Assembly: GCF_001708305.1 (NCBI RefSeq)
Contig: NZ_CP016953.1
Span: forward strand, 323,001 to 387,000
Length of the DNA: 64,000 bases
Reading direction: 5' to 3'
From: Streptococcus himalayensis
GTDB taxonomy: Bacteria > Bacillota > Bacilli > Lactobacillales > Streptococcaceae
Position 1 is the stretch's first letter, and each line of letters starts with the position of its first letter. Made by a program: the position numbers and the translations under genes. Below, piece after piece: positions 19,815 to 28,706 of this stretch. The notes below the pieces were generated by a model. That model was not told the origin of the DNA. It worked only from the letters and a program-made list of their open reading frames with translations, and made no database searches.

Positions 19815-20513
19815 TTAAAGCGTCCGTAGAGCGTCTTCTAGAGCTGTTTTTTGCTGGGTCTGTTCATCGATTTCTTTGATAATTCGAGCAGGCACTCCTG
19901 CAACAACCACATTTTCAGGAACATCTTGAGTCACGATGGCACCAGCTGCTACAACTGAACCACTGCCAATCTGCACGCCCTCAATCACGACAGCATTGGC
20001 TCCAATTAAAACATGGTCCCCAACACGCACCGGCTCGGCACTAGCTGGCTCAATAACACCTGCCAAGACTGCTCCAGCACCCACATGACTATTTTTTCCA
20101 ACAATGGCACGACCGCCGAGAATAGCGCCCATATCAATCATGGTTCCGCTACCGATTTCGGCACCAATATTGATGACCGCTCCCATCATAATCACCGCAT
20201 TATCCCCAATTTCCACTTGATCGCGGATAATAGCCCCTGGCTCAATCCGTGCATTGATGGAACGCTTGTCTAGTAAAGGCACGGCAGAATTTCTTGCATC
20301 TTGCTCCACGACATAATCCTTATTCTCCGTCAGTGACACAAGCAAGGGCTCGATATCCGCCCAATCACCAAAAAGGACATTGCCTAATTTGGTCACTGTT
20401 TCAGGTACAGGTTGCGCGAGTTCACCCTCAAAGGTCACTTTCACCGCTGTTTTCTTTTTCGCATCCGCAATAAATTGGATAATTTCTTGTGCTGTCATTT
20501 TCGTTGCTGACAT
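19815..20513 (-). CDS. dapD: Tetrahydrodipicolinate N-acetyltransferase
   Basis: 232 residues, also called dapH. A left-handed beta-helix acyltransferase with hexapeptide repeats across about 85-200 ([59 protein letters not shown]). It acetylates tetrahydrodipicolinate with acetyl-CoA, the first step of the acetylase branch. The ATG at 20513 lies 8 bp after AAGGAG. First gene of the dapD-dapL unit. Confidence 0.92.
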   Translation of the reverse strand: MSATKMTAQEIIQFIADAKKKTAVKVTFEGELAQPVPETVTKLGNVLFGDWADIEPLLVSLTENKDYVVEQDARNSAVPLLDKRSINARIEPGAIIRDQVEIGDNAVIMMGAVINIGAEIGSGTMIDMGAILGGRAIVGKNSHVGAGAVLAGVIEPASAEPVRVGDHVLIGANAVVIEGVQIGSGSVVAAGAIVTQDVPENVVVAGVPARIIKEIDEQTQQKTALEDALRTL

Positions 20514-20567
20514 GTATGATTCTCCTTCAAACTATCATTTCCTTGCAGTCTTGCAAAGTTATCATCT

Positions 20568-20576
20568 ATTATACCA
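20568..20576 (-). promoter_or_regulatory. Extended -10 promoter of dapD
   Basis: TGGTATAAT on the minus strand, about 55 bp upstream of the start codon. The -35 is weak. Confidence 0.55.
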
Positions 20577-20686
20577 CAAAGACTGGAAAATAGGGGTAAG
20601 AGAAGAAAAATTATCTGAAAAAACTGACAATTTCCCAATAAAATTTGTTATACTAAAGTTCTACTATAAATAGAAGAGGTGAAAAC

Positions 20687-21193
20687 ATGGCAGAATACTG
20701 GGACGCCTACTTGGCAAACGGACAAAAGACAGAGCATATCCTAGAGCGAGGAAAAGCAATTCCACAAGGCCTTTACCACTTGGTCGTCGAATGTATCCTC
20801 GTTCATACGGACGGCAGTATCTTATTCATGCAACGAGACGGCAAGAAAGCCTCCTACCCTCATTACTATGAAGCAACCGCAGGCGGCTCTGCCCTATTTG
20901 GCGAAAGTTCTGAAACAGCTATTCTGCGTGAAATTGCAGAAAAAACCGGTATCCATCTACAGACTGATCAGCTTATCCATTACCACCACTTTGTGGCCCA
21001 TGATGACCAGTGTATCTTTGACCTCTTTTGGGCAAAGGTTGACAATAGAAAAGATACGATTACTCTCCAAGACGGAGAAACAAGCGATTTCATCTGGATA
21101 GCACCAGCAGACCTTCCGAACTTTTTAGAAACCCAACTCGTCATTCCACGGCAAAAGGAGTATGTCGAGCAGTTGTTTTTAGAAAAAGAATAA
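20687..21193 (+). CDS. Nudix hydrolase
   Basis: 168 residues. The Nudix box is GGSALFGESSETAILREIAEKTGI with the second glutamate of the REUxEE core replaced by Lys (REIAEKTG); the other acidic ligands remain. The N-terminal YWDAYLANG segment is common in isopentenyl-diphosphate-isomerase-like Nudix proteins of streptococci, but the substrate cannot be assigned. The RBS is AGAAGAGGTG. Its end overlaps the convergent small membrane-protein gene by 15 bp. Confidence 0.88.
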   Translation: MAEYWDAYLANGQKTEHILERGKAIPQGLYHLVVECILVHTDGSILFMQRDGKKASYPHYYEATAGGSALFGESSETAILREIAEKTGIHLQTDQLIHYHHFVAHDDQCIFDLFWAKVDNRKDTITLQDGETSDFIWIAPADLPNFLETQLVIPRQKEYVEQLFLEKE

Positions 21194-21481
21194 TCCCAAT
21201 ACGAGCAACAGACTGATGAGACCATGGACAACAAAGTGAGACAGGTGAACTTGACCAAAAACAAATTTTCCTACTAAGGGACGAATGAACCAAAGAAGGA
21301 CTAAGCCAGTAATGAACATTCCCTGACTGACAACTCTGGTAAATTGCCCTAGCAAAGCCAGAGACACCAGAGAGACTGGTATTGCATAAACCAGTCGCCA
21401 GAGTGCAGAAATTCGCTCTTTCATCCATAAAGCAGACAAAAATGGCAAGGTAACATACAAGAAAATCAAAAACTGAAACAT
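21179..21481 (-). CDS. Small membrane protein divergent from MerR regulator
   Basis: 100 residues, almost entirely hydrophobic, with three to four predicted helices and a charged patch (WMKERISALWR). A strong RBS (AAGGAGGAAAG) precedes the ATG. I do not recognise the family. It is transcribed divergently from a merR gene and its promoter has the 19-bp spacer of MerR-controlled promoters, so it is the probable MerR target. Possible roles are transport or stress tolerance, unproven. Confidence 0.75.
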   Translation of the reverse strand: MFQFLIFLYVTLPFLSALWMKERISALWRLVYAIPVSLVSLALLGQFTRVVSQGMFITGLVLLWFIRPLVGKFVFGQVHLSHFVVHGLISLLLVLGLFFF

Positions 21482-21501
21482 ATCTTTCCTCCTTCTTCAC
21501 C

Positions 21502-21532
21502 ATTAAAACATGAGGGACTAAGACCCTGTCAA
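21502..21532 (-). promoter_or_regulatory. MerR-type promoter/operator
   Basis: On the minus strand TTGACA (21527-21532) is followed by 19 bp and TTTAAT (21502-21507). An AGGG...CCCT dyad sits in the overlong spacer. This geometry is typical of promoters twisted into activity by MerR-family regulators. Confidence 0.6.
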
Positions 21533-21552
21533 CCCTACTTGAAAGGAGTTCC

Positions 21553-21930
21553 ATGAAAACTGGACAAATCACTCAAACCTACAAGATTAGCCGAGATACC
21601 CTTCGATTTTATATCAAGAAAGGATTGCTCATGCCAACTATCCAAGAAGGTCACTATCGCTGGAGCGAGCAAGATTGTCAAGAACTTGAAAACATTCTCC
21701 AACTGCGAGAACTGGGCCTTTCTATCAAAGCCATTCAACGAATGAAAGAAGTCCATGACACCATGTGTGGCACTAGAGAGCAGTGGATAGAAAACCGTCA
21801 GGTCCTACAAAAGGAAGTAGCTGAACGCAGGAAAATGATTGAGCAACTCGAAGCACAAATCCACAACATGAACGGATTGATCGAGCAACTCGATGAAAAA
21901 TTAGCAGGTCTAGAAAATGAAACTAGGTGA
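21553..21930 (+). CDS. MerR-family transcriptional regulator
   Basis: 125 residues. The N-terminal winged helix (about 5-70) contains ITQTYKISRDTLRFYIKKGL and YRWSEQDCQELENILQLREL, and a long dimerization coiled coil (about 80-122) follows. There is one Cys (in HDTMCGT), so it is not an obvious metal sensor. The start follows GAAAGGAGTTCC. It is divergent from the small membrane-protein gene across a MerR-type promoter. Its 3' end is overlapped on the other strand by a doubtful ORF. Confidence 0.92.
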   Translation: MKTGQITQTYKISRDTLRFYIKKGLLMPTIQEGHYRWSEQDCQELENILQLRELGLSIKAIQRMKEVHDTMCGTREQWIENRQVLQKEVAERRKMIEQLEAQIHNMNGLIEQLDEKLAGLENETR

Positions 21931-22103
21931 GACTTCCTGAAAAAATCGTCAACAGCTGGTTTTAAGTTACTCTTTTCAATAACTTGAAGTTGGTGTCCGG
22001 ATGCTTTTTCTGTAAAGAAGATATCCAATTCTCTCTGAGTTGCTTTATCTAAATTGTCATAACGTTCCTTGCGCCTGATAGCTATTAGATTCTTATTCAC
22101 CAT
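21798..22103 (-). CDS. Doubtful small protein, probably a gene fragment
   Basis: 101 residues behind a very good RBS (GGAGGTAATTA). The first 60 residues (e.g. IAIRRKERYDNLDKATQREL) look like real charged helical protein. The last 40 are antisense to merR and look like read-through after loss of the true 3' end at about 21930. It follows the toxin/immunity remnants on the same strand. I do not recognise it. Confidence 0.4.
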   Translation of the reverse strand: MVNKNLIAIRRKERYDNLDKATQRELDIFFTEKASGHQLQVIEKSNLKPAVDDFFRKSHLVSFSRPANFSSSCSINPFMLWICASSCSIIFLRSATSFCRT

Positions 22104-22120
22104 TAATTACCTCCACTTTA

Positions 22121-22142
22121 AAGAGGGCAGTTTTGCCCTCTT
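22121..22142 (-). terminator. Weak hairpin after the immunity-like gene
   Basis: AAGAGGGC-AAAACT-GCCCTCTT, with only a short T stretch. Confidence 0.45.
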
Positions 22143-22157
22143 AATGACTCATTGTTA

Positions 22158-22361
22158 TCAGAAGTAGAAAAATAAGTCTTTACAAAATTCTTTATCTTCT
22201 TCCGATAAATTTTTATTCTTATACTCATCTAAAACGTAGAGTACTCCTCTAACATTTCTTTCCAGAGCAGCATCTTCCAAAAGTTGCAGCCGAATAACTT
22301 CATCTTCAATATAAATATTGATAATTTTGAATAGTCTTGACCTAACATCACTATATTTCAT
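22158..22361 (-). CDS. Small acidic protein, probable orphan immunity protein
   Basis: 67 residues from the ATG at 22361, preceded by AGGTGATTG; a GTG at 22370 is an alternative. It starts 1 bp after the stop of the toxin pseudogene, the usual toxin-immunity coupling. The sequence is helical and acidic (YVLDEYKNKNLSEEDKEF). I do not recognise a family; immunity is inferred only from position and size. Confidence 0.6.
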   Translation of the reverse strand: MKYSDVRSRLFKIINIYIEDEVIRLQLLEDAALERNVRGVLYVLDEYKNKNLSEEDKEFCKDLFFYF

Positions 22362-22362
22362 A

Positions 22363-23247
22363 TCAATCACCTATCATATCCACTTTATTAAACTTAGTAA
22401 CTGAGTTTGTTTTTAACTGTGAATATCCTCCTTTACCATATTGAGGATAATAAGATGTAATAGGCTCCAATAAATCCCCTGTATCTCCCACTGCCTTAGG
22501 AACATATATGTTATCCATAATTTGCAAAGTATTAAACTCACCTCTTAGCTTAGCATCACTCCAAGTTGGTGATATTTGACATGCATCTTGAACTTGTTTC
22601 GCTGAATCGAACTTAGAAAATCCTATATAGCTTCCCGGTACCTCCATATTACGCATGGTTTGCTCTGCATATTTAGAATCCATATATCAATAACCAGTGG
22701 CTAGTAAAGTGATTCCATCTGGTGTGACATAAAAATCTGTCTCTGGGGCTGTAACATCTTTAACAGGTCGCTTATGAGTGTGACCCAGTTCAAGAACCTC
22801 ACCATATACCTTATTTCCATTGCCATCTACAGCTTCCACTGGAATTCTAGACTTATTAGGTCCAGGGTTAGACATTTGCTGAACAGGTGTCACATCCTTA
22901 CGAGGTTTCGTGACTAGTACATCACCCGATTTCGGCTTGTTCTTAGCTACATCTGCTTTGGCAGATTTCTTACTTGAAACACTACCTGAACCATTGTAAT
23001 GAGATTGAAACCATAGTCTGTCACGACATTCTTTCCCTGTCGCAACAGAGATATCAGTATCGATGTCTGCTTCAACACCAGCCGTAGCAACTTGACGAAC
23101 AGCCTGAGTCCCAATATTCTGGGTGAGATTAGTCGCAACGCCCGCTCCTGCTCCAATAGATTGACCACCAACAAACCCTGTAATAGCTCCAAGTGCTGCG
23201 CCTTTAAGTATAAGACCAATTTCATGGTACAGTCTAGCCTTATTTTT
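22363..23247 (-). pseudogene. C-terminal remnant of a polymorphic toxin, with in-frame stop
   Basis: One reading frame runs from just after a TAG at 23248-23250 to a TGA at 22363-22365, interrupted by a single TGA at 22687-22689. The start shows a glycine-zipper-rich stretch (LKGAALGAITGFVGGQSIG), then a Lys/Ala linker, then a C-terminal domain with FYVTPDGITLLATGY before the stop and YMDSKYAEQTM and GSYIGFSKFDSAKQ after it. This layout resembles C-terminal ends of LXG/type VII-secreted toxins. The N-terminal part is missing and the fragment abuts the rsmE stop. The last domain may be an ADP-ribosyltransferase-like (HYD1) toxin, which is a guess. Confidence 0.7.
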
Positions 23248-23258
23248 CTATGCCTACT

Positions 23259-23999
23259 CTACATCAATTCTCTCAAGATACTAACACTGGTCAGTGCATA
23301 AAGCGGAGCTGTCTCTGCCCGCATAATCCGTGGCCCAAGACCGACCTTGCGGCCACCCTTCCTTTCAAATTGTGCCACTTCATCAGGCGACAAACCACCT
23401 TCAGGACCAAAGATAAAGAGAATTTTTTCGCCATTAGAAAGGCTCGAAAGAACTTCTACCAAGGCCGACCGCTCTCCTTCCTTAGCTGATTCTTCATAGG
23501 CAATCAAAATGCGGTCAAACGAGTCCAATGTTGCAAGAAAATCCGCTTGATGAGTAAACAAGGTGACCTCCGGTACCCTATTACGCTTGCTTTGCTCTGC
23601 TGCTCCTAGGGCAATTTTCTGCAACTTTTCGACCTTTTTGACAAGTTTCTTACTATCCCATTTGACCACGGACCAATCTGCCGGAAAGGCCCAGAGCTGA
23701 CTTGCACCTAACTCTGTCGTTTTCTGGGCAAGAAATTCTAATTTGTCCCCCTTAGGAAAACCGCAGGCAATCGTTACCTCGACCGGTAATTCCACTTGGT
23801 CAGGCAAGTCCTCAAGGAGTTCAAAGCAGTATTCTGCTTCATTGACCACGCGCGCTAAGCGCTTCACTCCATCATCAAAAACCAAGACCACTTGATCACC
23901 TTTTGCCAAGCGCATGACCTGAAACATGTGCTTAATTGTGTCCTTATCTTCAATCGTCACAGGTGAAATTGCTTCACCCTTTACAAAATACTGCTGCAT
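23259..23999 (-). CDS. rsmE: 16S rRNA m3U1498 methyltransferase RsmE
   Basis: 246 residues. A PUA-like N-terminal domain (about 1-70) precedes a SPOUT-fold methyltransferase with the knot motifs LFIFGPEGGLSPDEV and LGPRIMRAETAPLYAL. It methylates U1498 of 16S rRNA. It begins directly after the prmA stop (no gap), a widespread pairing. The toxin remnant begins right after its stop. Confidence 0.95.
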   Translation of the reverse strand: MQQYFVKGEAISPVTIEDKDTIKHMFQVMRLAKGDQVVLVFDDGVKRLARVVNEAEYCFELLEDLPDQVELPVEVTIACGFPKGDKLEFLAQKTTELGASQLWAFPADWSVVKWDSKKLVKKVEKLQKIALGAAEQSKRNRVPEVTLFTHQADFLATLDSFDRILIAYEESAKEGERSALVEVLSSLSNGEKILFIFGPEGGLSPDEVAQFERKGGRKVGLGPRIMRAETAPLYALTSVSILRELM

Positions 24000-24944
24000 C
24001 TAGCCTCCTATGACACCTGAAATATCCTGTGTTTTTTTCAAAACAAGAGCATTCCATTCTCCTTGAGTCATCTGGGTTTCCAAGAAGAAGCCTGCACGAT
24101 AGGCTGCTTCTAATACCATATCCAACTTGTCCGCAATAATCCCACTCATAATCAGATACCCTTCGTCTTTGAGCAAGCGATAAGCGTCATCTGTCAAATA
24201 CACCAGAATATCTGCCAAAATATTGGCTACAATGACATCCGCCTCAAGCTCTACGCCACGGAGTAGATCCCCTGTTTGTACGGTAATATTCTCTGTATTA
24301 GCATTCAAATCAATATTTTCCTGTGCAACCCGTACTGCAACCTCATCAAGGTCATAGGCATGAATCTCACTCGCACCAAGAAGGGAACTCGCAATCGATA
24401 GCACCCCACTTCCTGTTCCAACATCAAGAACACGCTCGCCACCTCGTAACACTTGCTCTAAGGCAAATAAGCTCATCTTGGTCGTCGGATGCGTTCCAGT
24501 CCCAAAGGCCATACCAGGATCGAGCCGAATGACCTTCTCCCCAGCTGTCGCCTCATATTCCGTCCAAGACGGCACAATCGTCAAATCGTGGGTAATCCGT
24601 GCTGGCTCATAATATTTCTTCCAGTTATCAGCCCAGTCTTCCTCTTCCAAGGACTGTTCCTCCAAGCGAACCGTGTTTGGGTCTAAAAAGTCACTAACTT
24701 CTTTCAAGCGCTCAAGGAGGCTCTCCTTGACATCTTCAATTGCAAAATTTTCTGGATAGTAAGCAACAATCGTAATTCGATCTGACTGTTCCTTTTCAGG
24801 TACAATTTCTCCGAACAAGTCCTCCTTGTCCACATAATCTGCCGTATCTTCAATCGCAACTCCCTGCGCTCCCAGCTCAATCAAGAGATTGGATACAATC
24901 TCCTCACCTTCTCGCTCTAGCTCTACCCGTAATTCCTGCCACAT
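24000..24944 (-). CDS. prmA: Ribosomal protein L11 methyltransferase
   Basis: 314 residues. A SAM-dependent methyltransferase with motif [16 protein letters not shown] and the catalytic-loop [11 protein letters not shown], plus the [12 protein letters not shown] substrate segment typical of PrmA. The N-terminal domain (about 1-70) recognises L11. It is followed without a gap by rsmE and lies downstream of the GIY-YIG gene. Confidence 0.95.
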   Translation of the reverse strand: MWQELRVELEREGEEIVSNLLIELGAQGVAIEDTADYVDKEDLFGEIVPEKEQSDRITIVAYYPENFAIEDVKESLLERLKEVSDFLDPNTVRLEEQSLEEEDWADNWKKYYEPARITHDLTIVPSWTEYEATAGEKVIRLDPGMAFGTGTHPTTKMSLFALEQVLRGGERVLDVGTGSGVLSIASSLLGASEIHAYDLDEVAVRVAQENIDLNANTENITVQTGDLLRGVELEADVIVANILADILVYLTDDAYRLLKDEGYLIMSGIIADKLDMVLEAAYRAGFFLETQMTQGEWNALVLKKTQDISGVIGG

Positions 24945-24954
24945 AGTCTCTCCT

Positions 24955-25863
24955 TTACTTGCTGATTTCTTGTTCCTCTAGTTCTTTCAAGCTCATACCT
25001 GCTTGATTTTTCCATTCTGTCCGTCCGTTCGCACTCATACCGAGCACAAACATAGCTGCTGTTGAAGCACTATTGAAAAGTTGATTTTGTTGCAAAATAC
25101 CATCTTGAATCACATTCCTTTTCACCAACTCTTCTCTTAGTCCCTTCACCGATTCAGAAAGATGGGGAGCATCAATCAGATCCACCATACTGCCTTTTAA
25201 GACAACAAACCCTTCCGCAGTCCGCTTACAGATCGCTTGAATTTCTTGCTTTGATTTCTTCGTCTTTCGTTTCAAATGAAGTAGTTGCTCATCTTCCTGC
25301 TGTTTTTCAGAAAAGACAGACTCTTTCCGAATAATCGGTACAAATAGCTTATAACCTAATGTTCCAATAATCATCGTCGCATATTCAATAATTTCGTCTA
25401 ACTCCGCTTGCTTCTCTTCTGTCACATGACCTGGATTAGGCTCATTACCATTTTTAACGATAAATCGCCCAGCTTCCTTGGCAAGGTTGGTAAACGAATT
25501 TTCCAAATAGCTAATTTCAGTTGGCCCGAATGAATTGTTTTGCGTTGTCAAAATAATGACATCGTTGAAATAATCAGCATGAGAGTCTCTGGTATGCTCC
25601 TGCACACGTAATAGGACACCCTCCCCATTTTTCCGAGTGGTTGCTTGGCCAATATACGTAATATCTTGTTGGGTCTCATCGTCCTTGCCAAACAAAAAAT
25701 AAATGCCACTTTGTTTCAATTCGTCCCGTTCTTTGAGAGTCGCAAGTTGGATGCGAGGAATTTTATACAAGACTCCTGTCCAATTGGACAAGGTACACTT
25801 CATTCTCCCTGTAACATCTCCATCCATTAGAAAAATATTGATATTTTTACTACGATGATACAT
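24955..25863 (-). CDS. GIY-YIG domain protein with C-terminal DUF4357-like domain
   Basis: 302 residues. The GIY-YIG core is at about 50-90 (SGIYFLFG ... ITYIGQA), with an Arg-containing helix (LLRVQEHTR) and a Glu in [10 protein letters not shown], matching the nuclease active site. A Lys-rich linker leads to a C-terminal domain with [11 protein letters not shown], typical of DUF4357. Such proteins are found as solitary putative endonucleases; the substrate is unknown. The ATG follows the DUF3013 stop after 2 bp. Confidence 0.8.
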   Translation of the reverse strand: MYHRSKNINIFLMDGDVTGRMKCTLSNWTGVLYKIPRIQLATLKERDELKQSGIYFLFGKDDETQQDITYIGQATTRKNGEGVLLRVQEHTRDSHADYFNDVIILTTQNNSFGPTEISYLENSFTNLAKEAGRFIVKNGNEPNPGHVTEEKQAELDEIIEYATMIIGTLGYKLFVPIIRKESVFSEKQQEDEQLLHLKRKTKKSKQEIQAICKRTAEGFVVLKGSMVDLIDAPHLSESVKGLREELVKRNVIQDGILQQNQLFNSASTAAMFVLGMSANGRTEWKNQAGMSLKELEEQEISK

Positions 25864-25865
25864 CT

Positions 25866-26336
25866 CTAATACCTCGGATACGGATGAAAATCCTTTTCTT
25901 GCAAAGCTGCTCTGCCATTTTCAAAAGCTTCTTTATCCCAGACAATCGCAAATTCTTCTGCTTCTTCATCTGCCAAAAAGTCCATTAAATCATCCAATCC
26001 TTTTTCAGCTGTTTCTGCCAAAAATCCGACAAAATAAGCCAAAAACTCACTGGATAAGCCTTTTTTCTGCTCATAAGGAATAGCCGCTAAATACTCCTCT
26101 TCCTGAACGGTTGATTTTAAAGGATTATAAAATAAAACTGCCTCTTCAAAGAAGATATCTTCTGTTGTCCGATTTCCCTCATCATCAACTGTTTCAATAC
26201 CTGCCTGATTTTCCACTTCTAACAGAAAAGCAACCTCCACCGCATGATTTTTCTTATCCCAATTGATTTCAAAATCGTATGGAAAATCCTTCTCCATGGT
26301 CTTATCCAACACATCTAAAAATCCGTACTTACTCAT
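25866..26336 (-). CDS. DUF3013 family protein
   Basis: 156 residues, strongly acidic (DDLMDFLADEEAEEF), soluble and without signal peptide. It matches the conserved streptococcal DUF3013 family often found between rarA and prmA. Function unknown. It is the first gene of the unit leading to rsmE and is divergent from rarA. Confidence 0.75.
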   Translation of the reverse strand: MSKYGFLDVLDKTMEKDFPYDFEINWDKKNHAVEVAFLLEVENQAGIETVDDEGNRTTEDIFFEEAVLFYNPLKSTVQEEEYLAAIPYEQKKGLSSEFLAYFVGFLAETAEKGLDDLMDFLADEEAEEFAIVWDKEAFENGRAALQEKDFHPYPRY

Positions 26337-26421
26337 CTTGCCTCACTTTGCTGTATTTATGATAGAATATATAGATAAGTGTAACACAAAACCAGCCAAA
26401 AAGATAGGAGATGGGAAATCC

Positions 26422-27690
26422 ATGATTGAGAATTTAGCACTGAGCATGCGTCCCAAAACCATTGACCAGATTATTGGCCAAAACCACTTAGTCGGAAAAG
26501 GAAAGATTATCCGCCGGATGGTCGAGGCAAAACGCCTGTCTTCCATGATTTTATATGGACCACCAGGCATTGGAAAAACCAGTATCGCAAGTGCCATCGC
26601 AGGAACCTCAAAATACGCTTTTCGTACCTTCAATGCGACTGTTGACACCAAAAAGCGACTTCAAGAAATTGCAGAAGAGGCAAAATTTTCAGGTGGTCTA
26701 ATCCTACTTCTCGATGAAATTCATCGCTTGGATAAGACCAAACAAGATTTTCTCTTGCCTCTCCTTGAAAACGGCAATCTCATCATGATTGGCGCCACTA
26801 CAGAAAATCCTTTCTTTTCTGTGACTCCTGCCATTCGCAGTCGTGTTCAGATTTTTGAGCTAGAACCACTTTCCAACGACGACATCAAAACAGCCGTTCA
26901 AATGGCTATTACTGATACTGAGCGTGGCTTTGATTTCCCGGTCTCTCTCGATGATGAGGCTCTTGATTTCATTGCAACCAGTACCAATGGAGATTTACGT
27001 TCTGCTTTCAATTCCCTTGAGTTAGCCGTCCTATCCACCCCAGAGAATGAAGAGGGCATCCGCCACATCACACGCGATACCATGGAAAATAGTTTACAAA
27101 AAAGCTATATCACCATGGATAAGAATGGCGACGGACATTACGATGTCCTCTCTGCTCTTCAAAAATCCATCCGTGGGAGTGATGTCAATGCCAGTCTCCA
27201 CTATGCAGCTCGCTTGATTGAAGCTGGTGATTTACCCAGCCTTGCAAGGCGACTCATGGTAATTGCCTACGAAGACATCGGACTTGCCAATCCCGAAGCC
27301 CAAATCCACACGGTAACAGCCCTTGAAGCCGCTCAAAAAATTGGTTTTCCAGAAGCTCGCATTCCCATTGCCAATATTGTCATTGATCTCGCCCTGTCAC
27401 CAAAATCAAACTCCGCTTATCTAGCCATGGATCAAGCAATTGCTGACCTCAAAAAAACAGGGCATCTTCCCATTCCACGTCATCTCCGAGATGGTCATTA
27501 CAAGGGGAGCAAGGAATTGGGCAATGCACAAGATTATCTCTATCCCCATAACTTTCCTGAAAAATGGGTTGACCAGCAGTATCTACCAGATAAATTGCTA
27601 GGGAAAAATTACTTTGAACCCAATCAAACCGGTAAGTATGAGCGCGCCCTCGCTACTACAAAAGAAAAGATTGACCGCTTAAAAAAATAA
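26422..27690 (+). CDS. rarA: Replication-associated recombination protein RarA
   Basis: 422 residues from the ATG at 26422, which follows ATAGGAGATGGG. The upstream frame to 26263 is antisense to DUF3013 and is not used. An AAA+ ATPase related to clamp loaders (MgsA/WRNIP1): Walker A GPPGIGKTSIA, Walker B LILLLDEIHRL, sensor 1 GATTENP, and a C-terminal tetramerization domain. It acts at stalled replication forks. It is followed by the 6S RNA and tRNA-Lys genes. Confidence 0.93.
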   Translation: MIENLALSMRPKTIDQIIGQNHLVGKGKIIRRMVEAKRLSSMILYGPPGIGKTSIASAIAGTSKYAFRTFNATVDTKKRLQEIAEEAKFSGGLILLLDEIHRLDKTKQDFLLPLLENGNLIMIGATTENPFFSVTPAIRSRVQIFELEPLSNDDIKTAVQMAITDTERGFDFPVSLDDEALDFIATSTNGDLRSAFNSLELAVLSTPENEEGIRHITRDTMENSLQKSYITMDKNGDGHYDVLSALQKSIRGSDVNASLHYAARLIEAGDLPSLARRLMVIAYEDIGLANPEAQIHTVTALEAAQKIGFPEARIPIANIVIDLALSPKSNSAYLAMDQAIADLKKTGHLPIPRHLRDGHYKGSKELGNAQDYLYPHNFPEKWVDQQYLPDKLLGKNYFEPNQTGKYERALATTKEKIDRLKK

Positions 27691-27723
27691 TGGTATCGGT
27701 TTCAAAAAAAATGCATTTTTCTC

Positions 27724-27751
27724 TTGAATTTTTTTGAAAATATGGTATTAT
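27724..27751 (+). promoter_or_regulatory. 6S RNA promoter
   Basis: TTGAAT - 16 bp - TATTAT with a TGG extension directly before the -10. It is just upstream of the structured RNA. Confidence 0.7.
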
Positions 27752-27759
27752 ATATACAT

Positions 27760-27955
27760 AGAAACGCTGTGGTGTACGACTTCACACTTAAGTGTTGACC
27801 GACTATTTTTTGTATTACTAGGGAAACAAAAGTCTTCTAACAGCATGCAGGCCGTTACACGCGGAAGCAGCTTCAGTTAGAGCGAGTTGCCCACCTGCTT
27901 AATTGCGCGGGTTCAATACAAATCGTGACAGTCCGGCACCAATACAGCTTTTTCT
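27760..27955 (+). ncRNA. ssrS: 6S RNA
   Basis: About 195 nt without an ORF between rarA and tRNA-Lys. The ends pair (GCTGT..GGTG with CACC..ACAGC), giving the long closing stem, and a large AU-rich central region lies between. It ends in a T-run. A strong promoter lies upstream. 6S RNA mimics an open promoter and sequesters housekeeping RNA polymerase. Identification rests on fold, size and the rarA/tRNA-Lys neighbourhood known in streptococci. Confidence 0.7.
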
Positions 27956-27958
27956 ATT

Positions 27959-28031
27959 GCCTCCTTAGCTCAGCTGGCAGAGCAGCGGACTCTTAATCCG
28001 TGGGTCACAGGTTCGATCCCTGTAGGGGGCA
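27959..28031 (+). tRNA. tRNA-Lys (CTT)
   Basis: 73 nt with full cloverleaf: acceptor GCCTCCT / AGGGGGC (one G-U), D-arm, anticodon loop CTCTTAA (anticodon CTT), T-arm ACAGG-TTCGATC-CCTGT. CCA is not encoded. Confidence 0.95.
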
Positions 28032-28044
28032 TATTTTAGTACTC

Positions 28045-28076
28045 AGAAGCCTTATTCTAAAGGCTTTTTTTCGTTT
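28045..28076 (+). terminator. Terminator after tRNA-Lys
   Basis: AAGCCTT-ATTCT-AAGGCTT followed by a T-run. A second wobble-paired hairpin with a T-run lies at about 28150-28181. Confidence 0.8.
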
Positions 28077-28185
28077 TTGTTCTACTTTTGTTCACAGACT
28101 AGAGACTTACACTCAATCAAAATCAGCTTGAGTCTATCTGTATTTTTTATGATTGGCTAGTTTTTGGCCAGTCTCTTTTTGTTTT

Positions 28186-28223
28186 ACAAAAATCCCTCAT
28201 TGCTATTAGCCAAATGAGGGATT
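28186..28223 (-). terminator. Terminator of ssbB
   Basis: AATCCCTCATT / AATGAGGGATT with a T-run on the minus strand, about 25 bp after the ssbB stop. Confidence 0.8.
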
Positions 28224-28246
28224 AAATCATAGTATATCTCGAAACT

Positions 28247-28642
28247 TTAGAAAGGTAGCTCTTCTTGCTCCAAGACAAGATCTGCTAAATCTTCAGCGAC
28301 ATTGTTTTCACGCATCGCACGTTGTGCTCGACTTTCTAACAATTGGAATCCATTGCAGAGTACTTCTGTGACATAGTGAGTGACTCCGTTCTTATCATAC
28401 TTGCGTGTCCGCAATTCACCATCCAGCGAAATCAAACTTCCTTTCGTGGCATAGCTGGCTAGGGTTTCTGCAAGACGTCCCCAAACTACGACATTTACAA
28501 AATCAGCTTCTCGCTCTCCGTTTTGGTCTTTGTAGCGACGATTAACGGCTACTGTAACACGCGCCACCGATTTGTCATTCGGTGTTTTTTTCAATTCTGG
28601 TGTACTCACCAAACGACCGATTAAAATTACTTTATTATACAT
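28247..28642 (-). CDS. ssbB: Competence-type single-stranded DNA-binding protein SsbB
   Basis: 131 residues, the length of pneumococcal SsbB rather than SsbA (about 155). An OB fold (about 1-105: VILIGRLVSTPELKKTPN, ADFVNVVVWGRLAETLASY) precedes a short tail ending in EEELPF-like acidic residues (QEELPF) that bind partner proteins. It protects incoming single-stranded DNA during transformation. A perfect ComX cin-box (TACGAATA) lies 22 bp upstream of the ATG. The RBS is AGGAGG. Confidence 0.9.
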   Translation of the reverse strand: MYNKVILIGRLVSTPELKKTPNDKSVARVTVAVNRRYKDQNGEREADFVNVVVWGRLAETLASYATKGSLISLDGELRTRKYDKNGVTHYVTEVLCNGFQLLESRAQRAMRENNVAEDLADLVLEQEELPF

Positions 28643-28663
28643 ATCATTTTCCTCCTACTTATC

Positions 28664-28671
28664 TATTCGTA
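28664..28671 (-). promoter_or_regulatory. ComX (SigX) cin-box of ssbB
   Basis: TACGAATA on the minus strand, the consensus late-competence promoter element, with a T-rich stretch just upstream. Confidence 0.9.
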
Positions 28672-28706
28672 GAAGTCGCAAAAAAAGCGGATAATCCCGC
28701 CTTTTC

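Noticed and set aside
22947..23225. 92-codon minus-strand open frame
   Set aside because: It is the out-of-frame translation of the toxin pseudogene; the true frame reads through with a glycine-zipper segment.
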